Assembly (NCBI GenBank): GCA_910586365.1 | Contig: CAJUGP010000009.1 | Location: forward strand, 4,629 to 62,202 | Origin: an uncultured Christensenella sp. | GTDB taxonomy: Bacteria > Bacillota > Clostridia > Christensenellales > Borkfalkiaceae | Direction of reading: 5' to 3' | Length of the DNA: 57,574 nucleotides | In this document: positions 7,861-16,727 of the stretch, one piece after another | How positions within the stretch are numbered: position 1 is the first letter of the stretch | Layout of the letters: every line of letters begins with the position of its first letter | Program-made: the position numbers and the translations under genes | The notes under the pieces: generated by a model | What the model saw: the letters and a program-made list of their open reading frames with translations, nothing else | What the model was told of the DNA's origin: nothing | Databases searched by the model: none

Positions 7861-7867
7861 TTTGTTT

Positions 7868-8149
7868 ATGGCAAAAGCATTATTGATTGACGTATTGATG
7901 AAGAGCGATTTGTTCGACTTGCAGGAAAAGCTTGAAAAAGAAGACGAGTTCGGATATTTGCAGCAACAGAAAGGTTATGAGAAACAAATTGACGAAGCGG
8001 ATTTTACCGACGAACAGCGAAAACTGATACGGTATTACGCGCATGCGATCGTAATGTGGGACGAGCAGGTTTTAATCGAATTGCTGAAAGCGGCGTTGCA
8101 TTTCGGTATGCAGTTCGGCATGGAATTTCAGTCAAATCTCGAACGGTGA
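7868..8149 (+). CDS. Unknown small protein, partner of the XRE regulator
   Basis: A 93-residue, probably all-helical soluble protein that I do not recognise. ATG 7868 sits seven bases after AAGAGG; the TTG at 7862 is too close. The middle is charged (DLQEKLEKEDEFGYLQQQ, then DEADFTDEQRKLIRYY) and the end is amphipathic (LIELLKAALHFGMQFGMEF). The C-terminal pattern is loosely like DUF6809-type small proteins, but this is a weak impression. It has its own consensus promoter under the control of the three-operator region, which suggests that tight repression matters. A toxin, an anti-repressor or a structural role are all possible. Confidence 0.75.
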   Translation: MAKALLIDVLMKSDLFDLQEKLEKEDEFGYLQQQKGYEKQIDEADFTDEQRKLIRYYAHAIVMWDEQVLIELLKAALHFGMQFGMEFQSNLER

Positions 8150-8150
8150 A

Positions 8151-8186
8151 AAACCGCCCCGAGGCATTCGCCTCGGGGCGGTTAAT
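8151..8186. terminator. Bidirectional terminator between the unknown gene and hydA
   Basis: A strong stem ACCGCCCCGAGGC / GCCTCGGGGCGGT with loop ATTCG, preceded by A's and followed by TTAAT. It serves the rightward small gene and the leftward hydrogenase operon. Confidence 0.85.
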
Positions 8187-8195
8187 GTTCGCATC

Positions 8196-9920
8196 TTAAA
8201 TTTTCGGTTCTGCCGTGTAGGTCGTGTGCAGAATCTCGTGTGCCTTATGGCTGTTGGGGAATTGCAGATAATCGTCGTAAATCACCGTCATGACGGGCGA
8301 ATCGGCGCTGCGGCGGATTTCGTTCTGCGTATCCGCGGTATACAGCGCTTTGGCGCGCGCTTCTTTCAGCTCGGTGGAGTTGCGCACGCTGTCGGAAAGG
8401 GTGGGCTGTCCGCCGCCGTTCACGCAGCCGCCGGGGCATGCCATGATCTCGATGAAATCATAGTGCTTTTCACCCGACTGAATTTGCTTGATGACCGTTT
8501 CGGCATTGGCAAGACCCGACGCGACGGCGACGCGCACCGTTGTGCCTGCGACGAGGTAAGTCGCTTCCTTAATGGGGGACGTGCCGCGCACGCCGAAAAA
8601 GTCGATTACTTCAAAGCTGCCGTCCATCATATGCGCCGCCGTGCGGAGCGCCGCTTCCATAACGCCGCCCGTTGCGCCGAAGATCGCGCCGCCGCCCGTT
8701 GCGACCGCAAAAGGATTGTCGAATTCTTCGTCGGGCAGTTCGGTGAACTTGATGCCCGCCGTTTTGATCATGCGCGCAAGCTCGCGCGTGGTGATCGCCG
8801 CGTCCACGTCGCCTTCCATTTCGGGGCGGTGGCATTCGTTTTTCTTCGCCGTGCAGGGAATGACCGAAACGGTGTAAACCGATTTGGGATCGATGCCGTT
8901 CTTTTCCGCCCAATAGCTCTTCAAAAGCGCGCCGAACATTTGCTGGGGCGATTTGCAGGTGGAAAGGTGGGGGATCATCGCGGGATATTTTTTCTCGACG
9001 AATTTTACCCAACCGGGGCAGCAGGACGTAAACATGGGCATGGGTTTGCCCGTTTTGATGCGGTTGATCAGCTCGCTCGCCTCTTCCATGATGGTAAGGT
9101 CGGCGGTGACATCCATGTTAAACACGTGATCGGGACCCAAACGGCGGATCGCCGCGACCATTTTGCCCTCTACGTTCGTGCCGACGGGCATGTCGAACGC
9201 TTCGCCCAGCGTGGCGCGCACGGAAGGCGCGGTGAAGAAGATCACTTTTTTCGCGGGATCGGAAAGCGCCGTCCACACTTCGTCGATCGTCGAGCGTTCG
9301 GAGAGTGCGCCGACGGGGCAGGCGACGATACACTGACCGCAGCCCACGCACACCGATTCGGCAAGGGGCATATCGAACGCGCTGCCGATGTGCACGTTAA
9401 AGCCTCTGCCGATATGTCCGATCGCGTTGACGTGCTGCTTTTCGCAAGCCGCTACGCAGCGGGCGCAGTTGATGCACTTGTCGTTATCGCGCACGACTGC
9501 CGCCGCCGAGGTATCGATGGGCAGAACGTGGTCTTCGCCTTGAAAACGGTCTTCGTCCACGCCGTAACCCAAAGAGAGTTTTTGCAGCTCGCAGTTATGG
9601 TTTCTCTCGCACGAAAGGCACTTTTTCTTGTGCTTGGAGAGGAGCAGTTCGAGCGTCATTTTACGGCTTTGGCGGCACTTTTCGGTGTTCGTGCGCACTT
9701 CCATGCCTTCGGCTACGGGATAGACGCAGGCGGCGACCAAACCGCGCGCGCCCGTCGCTTCGACGACGCACATACGGCAGGAACCGACGCAGTTCACGTC
9801 TTTGAGGTAGCACAGCGTGGGAATTTCGATATGCGCTTTGCGCGCCGCTTCCAAAATGGTGCTGCCTTCGGGCACGGTAACGGGAATATTGTTGATTTTC
9901 AGATTGATATTTTTAGCCAT
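8196..9920 (-). CDS. hydA: [FeFe] hydrogenase catalytic subunit (HydA/HndD type)
   Basis: Catalytic subunit of a soluble multimeric [FeFe] hydrogenase that interconverts protons/electrons and H2. From ATG 9920 (GAGGTG upstream) it has 574 residues. Order: a [2Fe-2S] domain (C37, C48, C51, C65), a His-ligated [4Fe-4S] site (HKKKCLSCERNHNC), two [4Fe-4S] motifs (CINCARCVAAC and CVGCGQCIVAC), then the H-cluster domain with TSCCPGW, IPCTAKK and MACPGGCVNGGGQP. The proton-relay cysteine of TSCCPGW and the EE of TIMEEASEL are present. The second H-cluster motif has Ile where Met is common (MPCTAKK). Forms an operon with hydB and hydC, suggesting an NAD(P)H-linked, possibly electron-bifurcating complex. 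Confidence 0.95.
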   Translation of the reverse strand: MAKNINLKINNIPVTVPEGSTILEAARKAHIEIPTLCYLKDVNCVGSCRMCVVEATGARGLVAACVYPVAEGMEVRTNTEKCRQSRKMTLELLLSKHKKKCLSCERNHNCELQKLSLGYGVDEDRFQGEDHVLPIDTSAAAVVRDNDKCINCARCVAACEKQHVNAIGHIGRGFNVHIGSAFDMPLAESVCVGCGQCIVACPVGALSERSTIDEVWTALSDPAKKVIFFTAPSVRATLGEAFDMPVGTNVEGKMVAAIRRLGPDHVFNMDVTADLTIMEEASELINRIKTGKPMPMFTSCCPGWVKFVEKKYPAMIPHLSTCKSPQQMFGALLKSYWAEKNGIDPKSVYTVSVIPCTAKKNECHRPEMEGDVDAAITTRELARMIKTAGIKFTELPDEEFDNPFAVATGGGAIFGATGGVMEAALRTAAHMMDGSFEVIDFFGVRGTSPIKEATYLVAGTTVRVAVASGLANAETVIKQIQSGEKHYDFIEIMACPGGCVNGGGQPTLSDSVRNSTELKEARAKALYTADTQNEIRRSADSPVMTVIYDDYLQFPNSHKAHEILHTTYTAEPKI

Positions 9921-9930
9921 TTGTTTCACC

Positions 9931-11840
<1,910 letters not shown>

Positions 11841-11844
<4 letters not shown>

Positions 11845-12338
11845 TTGTCTGCCCTCCTGTATTCGTCGAGAATGCCTTTTACTTTATCGGGCGTCAGTTT
11901 GCCGTAAACCTCTTCGCCGATCATCATGACGGGCGCAAGACCGCACGCGCCGACGCAGCGGCAGCTGTCGATCGAGAACAGCCCGTCCGCGGTGCATTCG
12001 CCGCATTTGATGCCGAGCTCTTTTTCGATCTCTTCGAGGATCTTGTCCGATCCCTTTACGTAACACGCCGTGCCGAGGCACACGCTGATGCGGTGCTTTC
12101 CCTTCGGATTGAGCGAGAACTGCGAATAGAACGTTACGACGCCGTAGACTTCGGAGAGGGAGATGCCCAAACCTTCCGCGATCGTCTTTTGCACCGGCAT
12201 GGGCAGGTAGCCGTAAATGCCTTGCGCCTCTTGCAGAATGTGCATGAGACAGCCGGGGGTGGAGCGGCTTTCTTCGATAACGGCTTTGAGCTTTCTCTCT
12301 TGCTCCGCCGTGCCGCACTTGCCTTCACATTGTTTCAT
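11841..12338 (-). CDS. hydC: Hydrogenase NuoE-like [2Fe-2S] subunit (HydC/HndA)
   Basis: The small thioredoxin-like [2Fe-2S] subunit of the hydrogenase complex, thought to relay electrons with HydB. From ATG 12338 (GGAGG upstream) it has 165 residues, the usual size. It has an N-terminal helical part (LQEAQGIYGYLPMPVQ; ISLSEVYGVVTFYSQF) and the four cluster cysteines in CLGTACYVKG and CRCVGACG. The open frame extends further upstream to 12485, but the extension overlaps the promoter and is not family-like. First gene of the leftward hydC-hydB-hydA operon. Confidence 0.95.
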
Positions 12339-12456
12339 AAAAACCTCCATAAAAATGATATTCGCGTAAAACCCGAAAAAGCCGTATTTCCGCGAAAACA
12401 GAGGGGAATTTTCCCCGCGGACGCATTTTTGGCTTAACGCCCGAACATACGATTTA

Positions 12457-12485
12457 ATTATATCACAAAACGACGCGGTTTTCAA
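12457..12485 (-). promoter_or_regulatory. Promoter of the hydrogenase operon
   Basis: Reading leftward: TTGAAA 12485-12480, 17-nt spacer, TATAAT 12462-12457, about 120 nt before hydC. No clear Rex-type TTGTTAA/TTAACAA palindrome was found near it. Apart from this promoter, the rightward promoter at 12638 and the hairpins at 12731-12777, nothing was seen in the AT-rich gap 12339-12801. Confidence 0.7.
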
Positions 12486-12637
12486 CAGATTTTCGCATTT
12501 TGCGTGATTATTTTACAAAATATTTAATAGGAAAAGCTGGTAAAAAATGCTTCCCGTTCGTCGGAAGTTTTGTCGAAATATAAGTTCTGGTTATAGATTG
12601 GTTAAGGAATTGTTATATTTGAATGATCGTTCAGCGA

Positions 12638-12666
12638 TTGACTTTAAGTTATATTTATATTATAAT
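12638..12666 (+). promoter_or_regulatory. Promoter of the surface-protein locus
   Basis: TTGACT 12638-12643, 17-nt spacer, TATAAT 12661-12666. It predicts a transcript starting near 12673 with a 5' leader of about 130 nt before the first gene at 12802. Confidence 0.75.
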
Positions 12667-12730
12667 GAGAAAAATAAGTTATCATAAAACTATCACATTT
12701 TTGTCACATTGATTTAACGATTTTGCGGCG

Positions 12731-12777
12731 CAAACAGAGGTACCTCTGTTTTACCCTTTGCTTCGGCAAAGGGTAAA
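12731..12777 (+). promoter_or_regulatory. Two leader hairpins upstream of the surface-protein locus
   Basis: Two adjacent stem-loops lie in the 5' leader: a perfect palindrome AACAGAGGTACCTCTGTT (12733-12750) and TACCCTTTG-CTTCGG-CAAAGGGTA (12752-12775). Neither is followed by a T run, so they are more likely leader structure or a protein-binding site than terminators. Confidence 0.55.
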
Positions 12778-12801
12778 GAAAAATCATGATCGGGAAGGAC
12801 G

Positions 12802-13038
12802 ATGAAGAAGAAAGAATATCAAGACGACGACGGAAGAACGGTCGCAAATATGAACGTAGAGGGGTTTCGTTGGTATCGTCCGCAGTCGGAACGGAAAGAA
12901 AAGCCCGTATCTCTTTCCAAATCCGACCGCCGCGCGGTATATTATGCGGGATTAAAGACGTTTCTGCTGCCCGCCTTGTGCGTGCTTGCGGGCGGGATCG
13001 CGGCGTTTTTGCTTTGCTACTTTCTTTGGCTTTGGTAG
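12802..13038 (+). CDS. Small membrane protein of unknown function
   Basis: A 78-residue protein not recognised. The first half is hydrophilic and charged (KKKEYQDDDGRTVANMN, then WYRPQSERKEK). Residues about 50-78 form one long, or two short, membrane segments (LPALCVLAGGIAAFLLCYFLWLW) ending with the protein. ATG 12802 is preceded by GGGAAGGACG. It is the first gene after the promoter at 12638 and lies 27 nt before the first InlB/LRR lipoprotein, so the two are probably co-transcribed. A longer open frame in another phase (from 12786) shows no family features and was rejected. Confidence 0.7.
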   Translation: MKKKEYQDDDGRTVANMNVEGFRWYRPQSERKEKPVSLSKSDRRAVYYAGLKTFLLPALCVLAGGIAAFLLCYFLWLW

Positions 13039-13065
13039 AAAAAAATTGTAGAGAGGATAGAGAGT

Positions 13066-16000
13066 ATGAAAAAGTTATTGCGAGTCTTGTTACCGTTGCT
13101 CACGCTGATAGCGGTCGGCTGCCTGCTGTTGGCTGCGTGCGGTTCCACAAAAGCCAAAGTAACGTTCGATTACAACGGCGCGACCGTAGACGGGCAGACG
13201 AAACGGGTGGTCGAGGCGGAGCAAAACGCCGATTTGGAAGCGCTCGTATCGCAAGAAAACATTACGCTTACGCGCGAGGGCTACACCTTCGAGGGCTGGG
13301 AGATTCCCGCGTTTGAAAACGGCAAGCTGCCTGCCGAGGTAACGGTACGGGCGAAGTGGAAAGCGGTCTTATATAATATTGTTTACGATTACAACGGCGG
13401 CGCGCTTGCGGCGGACGAGGAGAACCCCGTAACTTATACGATCGAGGACGCCGTTTCGTTCAAGACGCCCGTGCGCGAGGGTTACGCCTTTTTGGGTTAT
13501 ACCGCGGGCGACGAAGATACGCGGATCGAATCTCTTCCCAAAGGAAGCAAGGGCGACGTCGCTTTGAAGGCGCAGTGGGAAAAGATCGCCGTCACGCTGG
13601 AGTTATACCGTATCGGCACGGCGGAACCCTTCGATACGAAGGAGTTTGCGTTCGGCGAAGAGGTTGTTCCGTCTGCGGATTTGGGCGAAGAGAGTACGCT
13701 TGCCGTTTCGGCTTATATGAACGAGGATTATTCGCTTTTCGAGCCGTTTACGGTGGAAGTAAGCAAAACGGTGCGCGTTTATCTCGACGAATACACCAAG
13801 GGCATGACCTTTACGAAAAAGGCGGCGGCGGATATCGCCGAGGGCGTTTATCACAGCACGGTGGAATTTTCGCAGGAATTTTATGCCGCGAAGATGATGA
13901 CTTCCAACCTTCCGCAAGCGGACGGCGCGGCGGTGACCGAGGTCCGTTTCCCGAACTATTACACGCAAGACGGCGTAACGCTGCCCGTCGAGTTGACCGA
14001 GCAAGGACAGTCGGGTGTAAGCGCGTTAACGGCGGAAACGGTATTCCTTCCCGCGAACTTGAAAGTAATCGGGGAGAGTACCTTTAACAATAACAAGAAT
14101 CTTGCGAACGTGATATTCGATACCAAGCTCGGCAATTTTAAGGAAGTCGGCAAAAACGCCTTTTATACTACGCCGAATTTGGGGCAGATCGCGTTGCCTT
14201 CCACCACGGAATATCTTGCAAACGGTGCGTTTTCGGCATCGGCGCTGACCTCGTTCCGTTTCCCGAAGGCGTTAAAGGAAATCGCTTATCAGGCTTTTAA
14301 TAACTGCGCCGCGCTCGAAACGGTCGATTTTGAAGAGGGGTGCGTGCTCGAAACGGTCGGTTACAGTGCTTTTAGTAATAATTCATCCACGAGTGTTTCC
14401 GTGCTTGCATCGGTTAGTTTTCCTTCTACGTTAAAAGTTTTGGGCGCCTCGAAAGGTAGACCGACGGAATTTACAAAAAAGGGTGCAATCATAAATGGAA
14501 TTGACGAAAGCGCATTGAATTCGTTTAATTACGGTGTTTTTTATAGTAAAACAGAAAACAATACCGCTCTTACTGTAAATTTTAACGGAGCAAAACTTGA
14601 AACAGTAGGCGATTTTATTTTCTTTAATCGAACCGGCTTAAAAAGCGTTGATTTTGAAGTTGCGGAAAACGGTGTGGTAGGAACGGGGGTGTTCAGTCGT
14701 GCGGGCAACCCTCAAACAGAAATTACTTTTAGTCTTGGTGCAAACGCCTATGTCTGGCAATCGTTTATGATGGATTGTTGGGCAAAATCGATAGCGTTTG
14801 TAGGATTAACAGAAATACCGGAGCTTGCTGCATATAAGTCTAATCCTACTTATGACTCTGTGGTGAAAGATAAAAAAGTATTGAACGAAACTGTTTTGAA
14901 AACAATTAACAACTTCAAAAATTATCCCATGTTTTTTGGATGTGTAAACCTTCAAACGGTTACGTTTGACCGTGCTTTGCAGACTATCGGAGCGTATTCG
15001 TTTTCCTATTGCACGGCGCTGCCGAAGTTCGACAAGGCGACGGCGGCAAACGTCGAAATAGGAGAAAAAGCCTTTTACGGATCGCTGCTGACGGCGTTCG
15101 ATTTCCAAAATACGCCCTTCGAGGCGAACAAAGCCGTTCCCGCGAGCTGTTTCGAGAACAGCGCCAATCTGACTGCGCTCGTCAATTACGATAGAATCGA
15201 AACGTTCGGGGAAGCAGCGTTTAAGGATACCGCGGTCGAGTCGTTCCAAATTGCGAGAAACATGACGATCGCGGGCAGCACGTTTGCAGGCGCTCCCACG
15301 AAGATCACGGTCGCAAGAGGCGCGCGCAACTATGCCATGATCGGCGCGGACGGAACGGAAACCGATGAAGCGAGCGCCGAATTCCTCGTCGGAAAAACGG
15401 CGGACGAATACACCTATATCGCCTACGACTACAAGCTGAACGCGGAAACGCCCGTCACCGAGCGCACGATCCCCGCGAACGTCAAAGCGATCGGCGGATA
15501 TTATGCGGGGAACGCCGTATTGACCAAGATCACGCTGAACGCCGCGATTACGCAGATCGCCGCGGGCGAATTTGAAGGCTGTACGGCATTGAATACCGTC
15601 GTTCTTTCCGCGGATACGACGGCGATCGGCGAAAACGCTTTCCAGAATTGCACGGCGCTTCAAAACGTCAATTTTGCAGCGGCAACGAAATTGGAAAGCA
15701 TCGGCGCTTATGCGTTTGCGAATACGAATCTTGCTTCTTTCACCGCGCCCGCAACGCTGAAAATACTCGGTAACCGCGCGTTCTATGGCATAAATTCGCT
15801 TGAAACGGTCGATCTTTCCGCCGCAGTCTTATTGGAAACGATCGGCGATTCCGCTTTCACTACGGCGACGGCGGCGACGGCAAATCTGAATTCGGTCAGC
15901 CTGCCGCAGAACGGCGTCTTGACGGCGATCGGGCAGTATGCGTTCCGCTATGCCAAGATCGCGGCACTGCAGATTCCCGCCACGGTGAAAACGCTCGGCG

Positions 16001-16623
16001 CATACTCGTTCGGCAACTGCCCGCAGCTGTTAAGCATTACGATCGGCAGCGAAACGGCGGAAAGCAAGCTCGGCAGCGACGGCGGCGCAATGGAAAAAAA
16101 TGCGTTCAGCACCTGTTCGGCATTGAAGAGCGTAACAATTTACGGCAACGATCTGTATGTAAGCGACGGCGGCATTCTCTACAATAAGGTCGCAGGCGAA
16201 AACGGCTCGTTCAGCTATACGCTTGCGGTCGTCCCCGCAAAGCTCAGCGGCGATGTTACGTTATTGGCGGGCTTGATCAAAGTCACGGCGTCCTTCCAAA
16301 ATACCGATATTACTTCCGTTATCATTCCCGAAAGCGTAAGCAGTATCGACGCAAATGCGTTTAAGGGCAGCACGAAGCTTACGACCGTTTTGATCGAAGG
16401 GGATTTGGCTGCCGCAACGCCCAATTCGATTTTCACGGGCTGCACCTCGCTTTCTTCCGTGACCTATCTCGGCGAGACGAAGCTGACGAATATGAAAACC
16501 ATTCTGTCCTATTCTAAGTCAACCGCCATCACCCTCACGGTGAAGGATCCTTCGCAGTATTCGGCGTTGGGGCTTTCGTACGTAACGGTGGTGCAATACG
16601 AAGAGCAAACGCCCGAAGCGTAA
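13066..16623 (+). CDS. InlB-repeat and BspA-like LRR lipoprotein (1185 aa)
   Basis: A predicted surface lipoprotein. The signal peptide ends in the lipobox LLAAC with C25 as the lipidated residue. Residues about 28-185 hold two to three Listeria-Bacteroides (InlB B-type) repeats, recognisable by GYTFEGW, DYNGG, GYAFLGY and the closing AKW/AQW. From about 290 to 1150 there is a long run of BspA-type LRR_5 repeats with the IG-x-x-AF-x-x-C-x-x-L pattern. Such proteins mediate adhesion or ligand binding; the ligand is unknown. Codons about 435-630 (14370-14960) are strikingly AT-rich compared with both flanks, indicating a mosaic gene. It may be read from the promoter at 12638 and ends before a hairpin. 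Confidence 0.9.
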   Translation: MKKLLRVLLPLLTLIAVGCLLLAACGSTKAKVTFDYNGATVDGQTKRVVEAEQNADLEALVSQENITLTREGYTFEGWEIPAFENGKLPAEVTVRAKWKAVLYNIVYDYNGGALAADEENPVTYTIEDAVSFKTPVREGYAFLGYTAGDEDTRIESLPKGSKGDVALKAQWEKIAVTLELYRIGTAEPFDTKEFAFGEEVVPSADLGEESTLAVSAYMNEDYSLFEPFTVEVSKTVRVYLDEYTKGMTFTKKAAADIAEGVYHSTVEFSQEFYAAKMMTSNLPQADGAAVTEVRFPNYYTQDGVTLPVELTEQGQSGVSALTAETVFLPANLKVIGESTFNNNKNLANVIFDTKLGNFKEVGKNAFYTTPNLGQIALPSTTEYLANGAFSASALTSFRFPKALKEIAYQAFNNCAALETVDFEEGCVLETVGYSAFSNNSSTSVSVLASVSFPSTLKVLGASKGRPTEFTKKGAIINGIDESALNSFNYGVFYSKTENNTALTVNFNGAKLETVGDFIFFNRTGLKSVDFEVAENGVVGTGVFSRAGNPQTEITFSLGANAYVWQSFMMDCWAKSIAFVGLTEIPELAAYKSNPTYDSVVKDKKVLNETVLKTINNFKNYPMFFGCVNLQTVTFDRALQTIGAYSFSYCTALPKFDKATAANVEIGEKAFYGSLLTAFDFQNTPFEANKAVPASCFENSANLTALVNYDRIETFGEAAFKDTAVESFQIARNMTIAGSTFAGAPTKITVARGARNYAMIGADGTETDEASAEFLVGKTADEYTYIAYDYKLNAETPVTERTIPANVKAIGGYYAGNAVLTKITLNAAITQIAAGEFEGCTALNTVVLSADTTAIGENAFQNCTALQNVNFAAATKLESIGAYAFANTNLASFTAPATLKILGNRAFYGINSLETVDLSAAVLLETIGDSAFTTATAATANLNSVSLPQNGVLTAIGQYAFRYAKIAALQIPATVKTLGAYSFGNCPQLLSITIGSETAESKLGSDGGAMEKNAFSTCSALKSVTIYGNDLYVSDGGILYNKVAGENGSFSYTLAVVPAKLSGDVTLLAGLIKVTASFQNTDITSVIIPESVSSIDANAFKGSTKLTTVLIEGDLAAATPNSIFTGCTSLSSVTYLGETKLTNMKTILSYSKSTAITLTVKDPSQYSALGLSYVTVVQYEEQTPEA
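14370..14960 (+). other. AT-rich mosaic segment inside the 1185-aa LRR gene
   Basis: Two 60-base lines inside the segment (14521-14580 and 14881-14940) contain 17 and 16 G/C bases, against 32 of 60 in a line just downstream (15361-15420). The reading frame and LRR pattern continue through both junctions. This fits in-frame replacement of a block of repeats by a foreign allele. Confidence 0.8.
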
Positions 16624-16637
16624 TGTAACGGAATAAA

Positions 16638-16678
16638 CCCAAACCTTTCCGAATTTTTCGGAAAGGATTTGGCGTTTT
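16638..16678 (+). terminator. Hairpin after the 1185-aa lipoprotein gene
   Basis: Stem CCTTTCCGAA / TTCGGAAAGG with a three-base loop, extended by CCAAA / TTTGG and followed by a weak T stretch (CGTTTTC). It is probably a partial terminator separating the first two genes of the locus from the nine that follow. Confidence 0.6.
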
Positions 16679-16697
16679 CAGAAAAATTTATAAAACA

Positions 16698-16717
16698 CGT
16701 TCCCTTATTTGGGAACG
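16698..16717 (+). promoter_or_regulatory. Hairpin next to the subtilase ribosome-binding site
   Basis: Stem CGTTCCC / GGGAACG with loop TTATTT, ending directly before AAGGAG (16718-16723). It could modulate translation or stabilise the 5' end of the very long transcript. No convincing promoter was found in 16624-16727. Confidence 0.5.
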
Positions 16718-16727
16718 AAGGAGTGAC

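Noticed and set aside
12339..12660. Rex operator for the hydrogenase operon
   Set aside because: TTGTTA-like and GTTAAGG-like pieces near 12600-12615 do not form the expected TTGTTAA/TTAACAA palindrome and lie far from the leftward promoter.
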